Origin: Strigomonas culicis
Taxonomy: Eukaryota > Euglenozoa > Kinetoplastea > Trypanosomatida > Trypanosomatidae
Reading direction: 5' to 3'
DNA length: 35,217 bases
Assembly (NCBI GenBank): GCA_000482145.1
Contig: AUXH01000141.1
Location: 1-35,217 of the forward strand
The notes under the pieces were generated by a model. That model was not told the origin of the DNA. It saw only the letters and a list, made by a program, of their open reading frames with translations, and searched no databases. The position numbers and the translations under genes were made by a program. Below, piece by piece: positions 18,875 to 28,389 of this stretch. Numbering within the stretch: position 1 is the stretch's first letter; each line of letters begins with the position of its first letter.

Positions 18875-20788
18875 TTAGCTATTTACATCTTCGTTTTCGT
18901 TCCATTCTGTACACGGATTATCCACACATGCGACTCTCACCGTGCGCGGGAGCCGACCGGCGGCAGGGTATTCTGCTCCCCGCCACGACTGCAGTGAAGC
19001 TCCCACCTCCACCATGTCGTCAAACTGTGCAGAGGTGCTGCACCGCAGCTCCATGCTGTTCTCGTTCATGCTCCTGCGGCGCGCGTTCTCCAGTGAGACG
19101 TTCCGCTTCCACTTCGCCAGCTGCACCTGCGCGTCGCGCTGCAGCGGCGGCACTGGCGCTGCGTCGTCCGGCTCTGAGTCAGCGTTGGCATTAGAAGAGG
19201 TTGGTGCACGCCTCGTGATGGAGGGGAGGTGAAGACCACCTCCTGCTGTTCCGTCGCCCTCGGTGGCGGCTCTTTCGCGCTGCTGGGTCAGTGAAGGAAG
19301 GGCACTGCTTTCGATGGGTTCCATTGGCTGATTCATAGACTCTGAAATCCACTTGTTAGCGCGAGCATCCGCATTGTTAACATCGGTATCGCTGCCGGTA
19401 TCAGCGGTGCTGTTTGTGTCCTTTTCACAGGGCAGCATCGAGCGAAGCTGACGGACCACTTTTTGGTGGAAGTCTCTCACACTCCACCGTCGCTTTTTTT
19501 GCTTCTCCCCACTCGCAGCATCACCATTACCGTCTTTTCTGCTGCCTTGTGCGCCCGTCGGTGAAGATACCTCTTCGTTGAAGAGGGTGTGCTGAGGCTC
19601 GTCCTTCCTCACGGATGACACGGATCGCACACGCGGCTTCACAGGCGGCAGCAGTGCGTGTGGCCGGCAGCGGTCAGCAATTCCTGTCGTGTTGCGTCGA
19701 GTTCGACTTTTCGTCTTCTTTTCCTCCGTCTCGCCCTTGCCCTCTTCATCCGCTGCCGCTTCCGGTGCACCGACCAAGTGGAGCGATGGCGTGCTGGACG
19801 TTGGTTGTAAGGCGGTCGCGTAGGAGAACAGATCCATATTGTACGGTGCACCGGTGATGGGAGTCGTCAAGTCGTCCGGGAGGGATGCGTGCACGCTGTG
19901 CGCATTCGTCATGTCTGCCGCCGAAGGGTGTGCCGTACAGCTGTTGGTTTCACTGAAAGTAGTGTTTACGGTGGTGTCGCTGACCGTGGCCTTCTTAGAG
20001 GGCAGCAGTGCGCAGAAGTGTTCGCCCACGCTCTTCTGGGGGTCTCTTACACTCCACCCGCGCCGTCTCTGCTCTTTCTTATCCGCGTCGTCATCATTGT
20101 TGCGGCGAGGCTTATTACCCTTGACATTTACGTCTTGTGCCTCAGAGCGTGAAGACAGCTCTTGGTTCACCATCGTACTCTGCGGCTCATATACTTCCTC
20201 CGCGGACAGAGGTAGCATCTTCGGTAGAACGGGCGGCAGTGGTGAGGGTGTTCGGCAGCTGTCAGTGACACCGCTCTTCTTACGTCCTGTTCGGGAATTG
20301 TGCTTCGTTTCGTCCACCCCACTCTTCCTCTCTCCGCTGGCTGCGGGTACACTGCCGTCGTGGAGCGATCTGGTGCTGTGTGAGGGTTGGGTGGCCATGT
20401 CAAACGAGGACAGCTCCACGTCCAGCAGGATACTGTAGCTCTTAGAACTCAGATTCACAGTGGTGGATGTGTGGATACTGCTAAGATCAGCAGTATGTAC
20501 GGCTGCGTTCATTGTAGTGAAACTCATGTACTCGATGCTACGAGAATTCATGTTCATGGCAGCATCAATGCACCTCTTTGAGCTCGACAGAGAGCGTATC
20601 TCCGCGGTCGTGCTTGTGTCTAGACGCTTTACGTTCTTCACTGTCATTCCCTCATAGTTCTTTTTGCCGTGAAGATGGATATGAGTGTTAGCGTGCTCAT
20701 CTTGGGTGTGGTCGTGACTCCTACGTTGTCCTGCTGTGCACAATGTCATCTGCGCCGCACCGGCGCATCGGGTAGCGGAGTCAGTCAT
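18875..20788 (-). CDS. Array family member 6 (three helix modules)
   Basis: Open frame of 637 codons from the ATG at 20788 (MTDSATRCAGAAQMTL) to a TAA. Order of parts: LCTAGQRRSHDHTQDEH (16-32); helix 1, TVKNVKRLDTSTTAEIRSLS (49-68); a linker with SSFDMATQPSHSTRSLH; helix 2, GWSVRDPQKSVGEHFCALLP (244-263); a linker with YNMDLFSYATALQP; helix 3, RWSVRDFHQKVVRQLRSMLP (434-453); MEPIESSALPSLTQQ; the box PLQRDAQVQLAKWKRNVSLE (548-567); FDDMVEVGASLQSWRGAEYP; and the tail LPRTVRV ending at 619. The helices are about 190 residues apart, so the protein looks like a helix-plus-linker unit repeated. The extra middle module explains its length compared with members 3-5. Polar, with no membrane segment. 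Function unknown. Confidence 0.82.
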   Translation of the reverse strand: MTDSATRCAGAAQMTLCTAGQRRSHDHTQDEHANTHIHLHGKKNYEGMTVKNVKRLDTSTTAEIRSLSSSKRCIDAAMNMNSRSIEYMSFTTMNAAVHTADLSSIHTSTTVNLSSKSYSILLDVELSSFDMATQPSHSTRSLHDGSVPAASGERKSGVDETKHNSRTGRKKSGVTDSCRTPSPLPPVLPKMLPLSAEEVYEPQSTMVNQELSSRSEAQDVNVKGNKPRRNNDDDADKKEQRRRGWSVRDPQKSVGEHFCALLPSKKATVSDTTVNTTFSETNSCTAHPSAADMTNAHSVHASLPDDLTTPITGAPYNMDLFSYATALQPTSSTPSLHLVGAPEAAADEEGKGETEEKKTKSRTRRNTTGIADRCRPHALLPPVKPRVRSVSSVRKDEPQHTLFNEEVSSPTGAQGSRKDGNGDAASGEKQKKRRWSVRDFHQKVVRQLRSMLPCEKDTNSTADTGSDTDVNNADARANKWISESMNQPMEPIESSALPSLTQQRERAATEGDGTAGGGLHLPSITRRAPTSSNANADSEPDDAAPVPPLQRDAQVQLAKWKRNVSLENARRRSMNENSMELRCSTSAQFDDMVEVGASLQSWRGAEYPAAGRLPRTVRVACVDNPCTEWNENEDVNS

Positions 20789-21298
20789 CCGGGATCGTTG
20801 TCAAAAAAGAAAAAATAGAAAAAAAAGAAACCTATGAGAGCATGAAGAGGCGAACGGAGAAAGAGGCAAACAGGTAAACATTTAGACGAGTATGTCTGCT
20901 CAATCACGATAGCAACAACATAAAAAAAAAAAGGAAGGAGCTCCATTCATATGGATAGTTCAGTTTTCAAACTGCATTGTCGTAAGCAAAGGGGGGAAAA
21001 AAAGTATGCACTCAAATAAGTGAAATAAAATAAAGCAAAACAGAGAGATGAAGTAAAGGCAATAACAAAACCAGTAAAAAAAGAATTATAAAACTGCAAA
21101 AAAAAAAAACGTTCGCGAAAGGAAAGAGAATAAACAAAAGCACACTATATACGAAACAGTCGTATAGTTTTGCTATTAAAAAAATGGATAATGGAAACAT
21201 AATTCTAAACAAGAGAAACAAAAAAGGAATAGAAGGGAGATAAACTGTTTCTGTGTGTTCTTTTATCCATGTTGTTTTCATTAGATCCCATGACGGTG
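20789..21298. other. Intergenic region
   Basis: A-rich. On the coding strand a polypyrimidine tract (20868-20835) followed by the AG at 20833-20832 would serve member 6, 43 nt before its ATG. No gene is visible. Confidence 0.5.
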
Positions 21299-21385
21299 TC
21301 ACTGTGTACCTTTGTTGCTCTCTTTCAAACTGTTTTTTGATTCTGTATACTCCTGATCAGCACATATTAGTCTCAATGTGCGCGG
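21299..21385 (-). pseudogene. Out-of-frame C-terminal tail of family member 7
   Basis: In a frame different from member 7, the DNA encodes PRTLRLICADQEYTESK and stays open to a TGA at 21301-21299. It aligns codon by codon with PRTVRVACVDNPCTEW of member 6. The spacer between SLQSW and this motif is 11 bp shorter than in member 6, which throws member 7 out of frame. Confidence 0.65.
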
Positions 21386-23189
21386 CTGCGGGCCCTTCTT
21401 CTGACCACCACGACTGCAGTGATGCTCTCACCTCCACCATGTCATCAAACTGCACGAGGCTCGTGCGCGATATCTCAACACTGTTCTCGTTCATACTCCT
21501 GCGAGACGCGCTCTCGACGGAAACGTTCTTCTTCCACTTCGCGAGCTGCGCCTGTGCGTCGCGCTGCAGTGGTGGCGCTGGCGCTGCGTCGCCTGGCTCT
21601 GTATCAGCCTTAGTGTTGGAAGAGGTTGTTGCACGTTTCGTGATGGAGGAGATGAGAAGACTACTTCCTGCCGATGTGTTACACGCGGTCTTCGATCTTT
21701 GTTTCTCCTGCATCAGGAAAGACAGGGTACTGCTTTCGATGGGTTCCATGCGCTGCTGCTCATCCGCCTGTGCCGCACTGGTACGGCTGTTGGTGTCTGC
21801 GATGCTGCTTGTGCCTCGCGTAGAGGGCAAGCCAGCACGAAAATGCTGGCCGGTACTCTCCGGGAGGTCTCTCACACTCCACCGGCCGCTTCCTTGACTC
21901 TTCTCCTCCGCATACACACCATCACTGCTGCATGTCTTGTCCTTCTTCCCACGTACGTCTTGTGCCCCACGGCGTGGAGAGGTTTCTGCGTTGAAGATGC
22001 TGTACTGCGGTTTCTCCGTGGTCACCAAAGACAGGGAGGACGCCTGTGGCTGGACGGATGGCAGCAGTGAGCGTGACCGGCCGCCGTCGACATCCCCAGT
22101 CGTGTGAAACCGTGTGCAGGAGTTTTTGTACGGCTCTTGCTCCTCACCTTTTCCACAACTTGCCGCGGGGACTGCACCGACCGTATGGAGCGATCGCGTG
22201 CTTGGCATGGGTTGTAGGGTGGCGGCGTAGGAGAACAGATCCATATTGTACGGTGTACCGTTGATAGTACTCGTCCAGTCGTCCGCGAAGGATGCATTCA
22301 TGCTGTACACATCCGTAGTATCTTCTGGTGAAAGGGGTGCCATGAAGCTGTCTGTTTCATTGTCCATGTCGTTTATAATAGTGGAGCCGCACGTAGTGTT
22401 CTTAGAGGGCAGGAATGCGCGGAAGTGCTGACCTACACTCTTCCGGAAGTTCCTCACACTCCATCGCTGCCCTCCCGCTTCCTTTTTATTCACATCACCA
22501 CCATCAGCACCATTATTGCGGTGTGCGTTGCGCGTGTTTACATTTACGTCGTGTTCTCCAGAGCGTGAAGATAGCCTTTGGTTTGAAGTGGAATATCGAG
22601 GCTTATACGTTTCCTCGGCTGACAGAGCCATCACATGCGGCAGGACGGGTGACAGCGGTGCGTGAGGCCGGCAGCTGACCCGGACCCCGGTCGTATCACG
22701 TCTTGTTCGGGAGTTCAACGTCCTTTCTTCCATCGCACCATGGCTCTCTCCGTTCCTTGCGGCTGCGGCTTCACGTTTGGCCTGACGGGCTCTTTTGCTG
22801 TGGGGAGGGTGCGTGGCCATGTCATACGAGGACCGCTCCAGATGGAGCGATGTGCCGTTGCTTTTACCAATCCCATCGGAAGTGATGGACGTGTGCCTAC
22901 TGCTACGGCCTGTCGCATCGGTGGCCCCGTTTTGTGTCATAAAGCTGAAATTTCCGATACTACTAGCAGTATCAGTGCATCTCCTAGAGCTCGACAGAGA
23001 GTGTGTATTCTTGTCTGTACGCTCGTTGCGATGCTTTTTATTTTTATGGCCACCAGCGCTGCCACCATTGTTCATGCGATTGTTATGGCTATACATGCGG
23101 TCTTGGGTGCTGTCGGAACTTCTACGTCGGCTTTCTCTGGATACCGTCATTTGTGCCGTGCGAGTGCGTCGAGTAGCGGAACTGATCAT
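21357..23189 (-). CDS. Array family member 7 (three modules, frameshifted tail)
   Basis: Open frame of 610 codons from the ATG at 23189 (MISSATRRTRTAQMTV) to a TGA. Order of parts: RRRSSDSTQDRMYSHNN (21-37); a shortened first helix region (KNTHSLSSSRR, 60-70); RSSYDMATHPPHSKRA; helix 2, RWSVRNFRKSVGQHFRAFLP (242-261); YNMDLFSYAATLQPMPSTRS; helix 3, RWSVRDLPESTGQHFRAGLP (436-455), in which Pro and Glu weaken the amphipathic pattern; SSLLISSITKRATTSS; the box PLQRDAQAQLAKWKKNVSVE (540-559); and FDDMVEVRASLQSWW. The last 15 residues come from a shifted frame and replace the RTVRV tail. Function unknown. Confidence 0.8.
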   Translation of the reverse strand: MISSATRRTRTAQMTVSRESRRRSSDSTQDRMYSHNNRMNNGGSAGGHKNKKHRNERTDKNTHSLSSSRRCTDTASSIGNFSFMTQNGATDATGRSSRHTSITSDGIGKSNGTSLHLERSSYDMATHPPHSKRARQAKREAAAARNGESHGAMEERTLNSRTRRDTTGVRVSCRPHAPLSPVLPHVMALSAEETYKPRYSTSNQRLSSRSGEHDVNVNTRNAHRNNGADGGDVNKKEAGGQRWSVRNFRKSVGQHFRAFLPSKNTTCGSTIINDMDNETDSFMAPLSPEDTTDVYSMNASFADDWTSTINGTPYNMDLFSYAATLQPMPSTRSLHTVGAVPAASCGKGEEQEPYKNSCTRFHTTGDVDGGRSRSLLPSVQPQASSLSLVTTEKPQYSIFNAETSPRRGAQDVRGKKDKTCSSDGVYAEEKSQGSGRWSVRDLPESTGQHFRAGLPSTRGTSSIADTNSRTSAAQADEQQRMEPIESSTLSFLMQEKQRSKTACNTSAGSSLLISSITKRATTSSNTKADTEPGDAAPAPPLQRDAQAQLAKWKKNVSVESASRRSMNENSVEISRTSLVQFDDMVEVRASLQSWWSEEGPAAAHIETNMC

Positions 23190-23228
23190 GACGAATCGTT
23201 CTCAGAGTACAATAACAGAAAAGGGAAA

Positions 23229-23268
23229 CTAATGAAACCGTGAAGAGAAGAACGGAGGAAGAAGAAAA
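23229..23268 (-). promoter_or_regulatory. Predicted trans-splice acceptor and polypyrimidine tract, member 7
   Basis: On the coding strand TTCTTCTTCCTCCGTTCTTC (within 23268-23240) is followed by the AG at 23230-23229, about 40 nt before the ATG. Confidence 0.5.
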
Positions 23269-23738
23269 CACGTAGACATTTAGACAGGGATTACTGTACA
23301 GTGCGGTAAATGGAATTCAGAAAAAGTAAACACTAAACCAGATTCACTTATATGAATATAACAAAGGTTAAAACTGCATCATCACACGGAAAACAAAAAA
23401 CAAAAAGAGTACTGAAGGAAGTGTATTAATAACAAATAACACGCTCTACAAAAGAATAAAGGACATACTGAACAATATGAAAACATTAAAGAAAAGAAAA
23501 AAGTTAGAAAAAAAAACAACATCCATAAGAGCGTTAAAAAAAAAAGGAGCTTGAAGGAACAAAAAATAATACATACGAGAGACTCGTATAGATGGCTAAA
23601 TAAATAATGAAAAGAAGTCTTCAAAGAGGAAAAATACAAGAAAAAATATAAAAAACGGAAAAAAGACAGATAATAAGATAGGCATACACGTATCGACAGG
23701 TTTTTGACCGGGTCTCGTTATACAGTCGCTGTTAGCAA
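23269..23738. other. Intergenic region
   Basis: A-rich simple DNA with no gene visible. Confidence 0.55.
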
Positions 23739-25736
23739 CTATATGTTTCCGTCAAGATTTTTGTTTTTTTCTGTACATTCATCAGCCGTACATACTACTC
23801 TTACCGTGCGCGGTAGACGACCGGGCGCGGAAGTTTCACCTCTCCGCAACGACTGCGACAACACGGTTGCATCCACAGTCTTGTCAAAGTGCACGGAGTT
23901 TGTGTGCTGCAGATCGAAGGGGTTCTCGGTGATGGGTTTGCGGCACTCACTCTCGAGTGAGACGTTGCGCTTCCACTTCGCGAGCTGCGCCTTCGCATCG
24001 CGCTGCAGCGGCGGCGCTGGCGGTGCATCGTCCCTCTCTTCCTCAGCCTTGTCACTGGAGGATGTCGACGCACGCTGGATAGTGGAGATGAGAAGGCCGC
24101 CTCCGGCAATTGCATTGCCTTCAGCGCCAGCTACTGGCTTATGTTGCATCGGTGCAGAGGGAGCATCGCTTACGACGGGTTCCGTTTGTTGACTCATAGG
24201 TTCTGAAACTGGACTGTTAGAAGGGTTATCCACATGGCTACCATCGGTACTGGTGATGATTTGAGCAGTGTCGCTCGTGCTTTTCTTAGAGTGCAACAGT
24301 GCGCGGATCTGTCGGGTAACACGTTTCTCGAGGTCCTTTACCTTCCTCCACAGTTTTTCCCACTTCTTCCCATCCACACCGCCGCCAATATGCCCGCCTT
24401 TGCTGCCGTGCTTCTTCTCGGGCTTCACATTTACGTCTTGTGTTATAGTCCGTGAAGATGGCGCATTGCCGATGTTGGTGCTCTCAGGCTCCTGCTCTTC
24501 CCCCGCCCACAGAGGAAGTGTCTGCGACACAACGGGTGGCAGGGGAGCGACTGCTGTGTAATCATCCGTAGCTTCAGCCCCGTTACGGGGTGTTTGGGAG
24601 TTGGTCTGGCTTTCTTGCGTCGCCCCTTCATCCTCAACAGTCGGTGCCGCTGCAGGCACGGCCGCACCGACCCTGTGGACAGAGCTAGTGGCGGTCGTGG
24701 GGTGTAGGGTGGTGGCATGGGGGAACAGGTTTCCATCGCACGACGGGTTGTGGGCATTACTTGTTCCATCCACCGTGAAGGGTGCATTGACACTGTGAAC
24801 ATCCGTAGCATCTGTCTCCGTAGGTTGAGTAGCAAAACTATTATTATCGCTGTTCGTAACGAGGATGTGAGCAGCGTTACTTTTGCCTTTCCTAGAGAGC
24901 ACTAAAGCGCGGACCTGCCGTCCAACGCTCTTCTGCAGTTCCCGAACACTCCACCGGTGCCTTTTTCTGTTGTTCTTATCCGCACTATCGCTGTCACTAC
25001 CAGTGGTGCTGCGTGTGTGGCTGTTCTGCACATCTACGTCGTGAGATCCAGTGTGTGAAGAAGGCGTAACGCTGGAATGCGTACACTGAGGCTCCTGCTT
25101 CTCCACCGCCGACATTGGCAGCACCTGTGTCGTGACGGGAGACCGCGGCGAGCGTGGCTGGCTACCATCCGTGGCCCTCTTCTTACGTCGAGTCCGAGAT
25201 CGCTTCTTCCATTTCTCGGTCAACCCCTCGCTCCCTTCACTTGCTGTCGCTGCGGCGGCGCCGGCCTCGTGGAGCGATCTGGTGCTGTGGGAAGGTTGGG
25301 TGGCCAGGTCAAACGAGGACACTTCTTCATCGAGCACTGCGGTGTGGACCTTAGCATTTGCACCAGCAGCGGTGGGTGTGTGAAAACTGCTAATTTCAGC
25401 AGCATCGGGGCCCGAATTCAGTGTAATGAAACTAATACTGTCCATACTATTAGCGGTGGGGTACATTGCAGTATCCGTGCCTTTGTGAGCGATCCGCAGC
25501 CAGCTAACCTTCTTTTCCATACCTTTGCTGAGACGCTTCACATTTGTCAGTGTCACTGCGTCATTATTCATTTCCCCATCACCACTCTTAGCAGCGTCAG
25601 TACTGTGATCACTATTCCTTCGCTTATTACGACTGTCAGTGCGCGCATCTTGGGTGCTGTCATGACTTCTACGTTGGCCTGCTGTGCACAACGTCACCTG
25701 CGATGTGCGGACGTGTCGACTGGCGGAGTCGGTCAT
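23739..25736 (-). CDS. Array family member 8 (three helix modules, longest)
   Basis: Open frame of 665 codons from the ATG at 25736 (MTDSASRHVRTSQVTL) to a TAG. Order of parts: LCTAGQRRSHDSTQDAR (16-32), nearly identical to member 6; helix 1, TLTNVKRLSKGMEKKVSWLR (62-81); SSFDLATQPSHSTRSLH; helix 2, RWSVRELQKSVGRQVRALVL (261-280); a linker with GNLFPHATTLHP; helix 3, LWRKVKDLEKRVTRQIRALL (462-481), the most regular one; GGGLLISTIQRASTSS; the box PLQRDAKAQLAKWKRNVSLE (576-595); TNSVHFDKTVDA; LSQSLRRGE; and the tail LPRTVRV ending at 647. The helix pattern V-x2-L-x3-V-x3-I-x2-LL gives a hydrophobic face with Lys/Arg elsewhere. No membrane segment is present. Function unknown. Confidence 0.83.
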   Translation of the reverse strand: MTDSASRHVRTSQVTLCTAGQRRSHDSTQDARTDSRNKRRNSDHSTDAAKSGDGEMNNDAVTLTNVKRLSKGMEKKVSWLRIAHKGTDTAMYPTANSMDSISFITLNSGPDAAEISSFHTPTAAGANAKVHTAVLDEEVSSFDLATQPSHSTRSLHEAGAAAATASEGSEGLTEKWKKRSRTRRKKRATDGSQPRSPRSPVTTQVLPMSAVEKQEPQCTHSSVTPSSHTGSHDVDVQNSHTRSTTGSDSDSADKNNRKRHRWSVRELQKSVGRQVRALVLSRKGKSNAAHILVTNSDNNSFATQPTETDATDVHSVNAPFTVDGTSNAHNPSCDGNLFPHATTLHPTTATSSVHRVGAAVPAAAPTVEDEGATQESQTNSQTPRNGAEATDDYTAVAPLPPVVSQTLPLWAGEEQEPESTNIGNAPSSRTITQDVNVKPEKKHGSKGGHIGGGVDGKKWEKLWRKVKDLEKRVTRQIRALLHSKKSTSDTAQIITSTDGSHVDNPSNSPVSEPMSQQTEPVVSDAPSAPMQHKPVAGAEGNAIAGGGLLISTIQRASTSSSDKAEEERDDAPPAPPLQRDAKAQLAKWKRNVSLESECRKPITENPFDLQHTNSVHFDKTVDATVLSQSLRRGETSAPGRLPRTVRVVCTADECTEKNKNLDGNI

Positions 25737-25779
25737 CCAGTATCGCTTGCCCGAATAGAGGAAGGGGAAAAAGAAATAT

Positions 25780-25808
25780 CTTGAAGAAGAGAGAGAGAGG
25801 GACGGAGC
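25780..25808 (-). promoter_or_regulatory. Predicted trans-splice acceptor and polypyrimidine tract, member 8
   Basis: On the coding strand TCCCTCTCTCTCTCTTCTTC (within 25808-25783) leads to the AG at 25781-25780, 43 nt before the ATG. Confidence 0.6.
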
Positions 25809-26434
25809 AAACAGAGAGAAAGGTATACATGGAGAGAGTCATTTCTCTATGGTCTCGTGTGTGAGACTCACGAAAGCAGCAACAATCGAGAAGATACACA
25901 AGAGATGCGATTCATGTAAATATAGAGAAACATATATATATATATATATCCTGAAAACAACAAACAAAAAAAGAGACACTTAAGAAAAAAAAAGGAATTA
26001 CAAACTAAAACACATAATAAAAAAAAGTCTGACTAAGAAAAAAAAAAAGCAACTGTTCAAATATGCAAGAACAGTTAAAAAACACATCAAATATATGAAA
26101 TACTGTTTAAAGTGAGTCAAACAATTGTATAACAATGAATAGTATACGTTATTTGTCTACAAGAACCAAAAGAAACAATCGTTACTGTCCATATAAGGAA
26201 ATGAAACTAATACATACGATAAAGACGCATAGGTTTAGTAGAAAAGCACACAAACTATTATCCCAAAGAAAACAATCATAATAATAAAATAATCAAAACA
26301 GAACAAAACAAACAGTGAAATAATAAAAAAAAAGTAGAAACCAATTTATTAATGTAGCCTTTTATCTTGTGTATATCAAACTACGTTTTAGCTCTTTACA
26401 TGTTTTTTTTTTGTTGTTGTTGTTCACATTTTAT
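25809..26434. other. Intergenic region
   Basis: A-rich, with a short AT microsatellite (25931-25949). No gene is visible. AGCTAAAACG is found on the coding strand near 26393-26384, downstream of member 9. Confidence 0.55.
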
Positions 26435-27778
26435 TTATTCTGCCCATTCCTCATCCGAACAGATAACCCTCACCATCCGCGAGGAGCGGGAGGTCCAGCC
26501 ACAGCCGTCTGCCCTCGACGACTGCAACGGTGTCCCTCCATTTCTAGTGGAGTGTTCCTCACCCAATCTTCTGCAGGACCCTTCAAGGGTGTTCTCGTTC
26601 ACGCTGCGGCGGCACGCGCTCTCATGCGTGACGCTCTTCTTCCACTTGGCGAGTTGTGCCTGCGCGTCGCGACGCAGCGGTGACGCTGGCGGTGCGTCCT
26701 CCGGCTCTGTGGCAGCCTTGCTACTGCAAGGGATGGTTGCACGTTTTGTGATGGAAGAGATGAGAAGACCGCCTCCTACGGCTGTGTCGTCTTCAGCGTC
26801 GGCTCTTTCCTTGTGTCGCTTGGGGTCGGGGAGGGCACTGCTTTCAATGGGTGCTGTTGCCTGTTTTATAGTCTCTGAAATCAGCTTGTCGGGATGATCC
26901 TCCGCAGCACTGCTCTTGGTACCAGCAGTTTTGTGCGCACTGTTCTTTGAAGGTAATAGCGCGCGGATCTGTTGGTCAACGCTCTTCTGGAGATCCCACA
27001 TGCTCCAACGGCGCTTTCCCTGCTTCTCCCCATCCACATCACGGTCTTCATCGTTACGTTTCTTATCCGTCTTCCCATGCATGTTTTGTGCACAAGTCCG
27101 TGAGTATGGTGCTTCGTTCGAAATAGCGTGGTGAGGCTCATGCACCTCCACTGCGGACATCGACTGAACCATCGGCATGGCAGGCCGCAGTGGTGATCGT
27201 GACCCGTAGCAATCCGTGACCTCCATCGTCTTGTTTTCTTCCGTCGCAGTGTCTTCGCCTTCTTCTCCCGCTGAAGACACGGATGCATCATCCAAGTACA
27301 GAGAGGCGGTGCGGCGGAAAATGCCTGTGGTCATGGTACACGCGAACGGGTCCACGTCGTACGGTGTGTCGTCGATGTTGCGAAGCGCGGCGTCGATGAT
27401 AGACGTGTTCGTGCTGCCCATTTCTGTACCATCTGCGCTTCTCTGTTCTGTAGTAAAGCTGTTGTTTTCCATACTACTCGTGTAAGGCGTCAATGCTGCA
27501 ACGGTGCAGTTCGTTGGGGACAACGGGGCACTGGTCGGGTGGCTTGCGCTTCTCTTGAAGTGCGTTGTGTTTCCCAGCAACCTTCCCTCTTGCTTCATCT
27601 TCGTCGTGCCGCCTTCACTACCACCACGGCCTCTACGGTCCAGGGGATCTTTACGCTCGTTGTGGTGTTCCATGCGCTCGTGTTGGGCATGGTCAAAACT
27701 TTTACATGGGTGTGCTGTGGACAGTGTTACCTGCCTCGTGGGTGCATATCGCGTTGCGGTGCCCCTATCGCGTACCAT
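26435..27778 (-). CDS. Array family member 9
   Basis: Open frame of 447 codons ending in TAA. I chose the ATG at 27778 (MVRDRGTATRYAPTRQVTL). The frame extends upstream to 27916 and would add a hydrophobic leader, but that stretch is translated pyrimidine-rich leader DNA, and the TRQVTLSTA block aligns with residues 10-20 of other members. Order of parts: KSFDHAQHERMEHHN; a degenerate first helix region; ENNSFTTEQRSADGTEMGS; PYDVDPFACTM; helix 2, RWSMWDLQKSVDQQIRALLP (257-276); GGGLLISSITKRATIP; the box PLRRDAQAQLAKWKKSV (367-383); TPLQSSRADG; and the tail SSRMVRVICSDEEWAE. A 188-bp segment (27246-27433) is about 90% identical to member 10, without gaps. Function unknown. Confidence 0.8.
   Translation of the reverse strand: MVRDRGTATRYAPTRQVTLSTAHPCKSFDHAQHERMEHHNERKDPLDRRGRGGSEGGTTKMKQEGRLLGNTTHFKRSASHPTSAPLSPTNCTVAALTPYTSSMENNSFTTEQRSADGTEMGSTNTSIIDAALRNIDDTPYDVDPFACTMTTGIFRRTASLYLDDASVSSAGEEGEDTATEENKTMEVTDCYGSRSPLRPAMPMVQSMSAVEVHEPHHAISNEAPYSRTCAQNMHGKTDKKRNDEDRDVDGEKQGKRRWSMWDLQKSVDQQIRALLPSKNSAHKTAGTKSSAAEDHPDKLISETIKQATAPIESSALPDPKRHKERADAEDDTAVGGGLLISSITKRATIPCSSKAATEPEDAPPASPLRRDAQAQLAKWKKSVTHESACRRSVNENTLEGSCRRLGEEHSTRNGGTPLQSSRADGCGWTSRSSRMVRVICSDEEWAE
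27246..27433. repeat. Segment shared with family member 10, copy 1
   Basis: It aligns without gaps to 29252-29439 at a constant offset of 2006 bp. I count about 15 mismatches over the best 163 bp. Flanking sequences are much less alike. It covers the IIDAALR and PYDVDPFACTM region of both proteins. Confidence 0.75.
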
Positions 27779-28389
27779 AAAAAGAAACGAATGGCAGAAA
27801 AAGGAAACTTCTTCGAGTGCACAGAAAAGAATGGAACAGAAGGATAATAAAATCATGCAGAAAGGTTCTTTTTTGTATGTGATCACGTGTGCAAAACCGA
27901 CACTAGCAAGTGACATGCGTAAGTCCTAACAGAGAAAGAAGAGGATGTACATGGGTACACGAAATTGTTCAACTGCAGCATAAATAAGTCCCGAATACAG
28001 AGGGACATGCAAAAAAAAAAAAGTGTGCAAAAAAAAAAGTAGACTATACAAAAAATAAAAACACTTCAGTTTTTATTCAACGAAGCTAAGCATGCTATGA
28101 GAACGAAAAACAACAATTGGAAAAAGAAAAAAGAAACAAATCAATGAAAAAAAAATAGAAGTGGAAAACACAATAGTAATGAAATCCTATTTATTACAAC
28201 AAATGTAATATAGAAGATATAGCAGTACTTTGATTGCTATGTGGGGGAAAAAACAATTAGAGAAGATAACAAATATACAAAATCACAGTACAATAAACAA
28301 ACACAGAAATCAATCTATACATCACTATAGATATGGCTTTCTTAACATATCTCAATTAGTTATAACCGCTTTCATTTAATTTACATTTA
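27779..28389. other. Intergenic region
   Basis: A-rich, with two poly-A runs near 28010-28037. The leader of member 9 has a T/C-rich stretch with AGs near 27808-27812. No gene is visible. Confidence 0.5.

Noticed and set aside
27779..27916. Hydrophobic N-terminal extension of family member 9
   Set aside because: Its Phe/Leu/Ser-rich codons come from T-rich leader DNA, and family alignment begins at the ATG at 27778.
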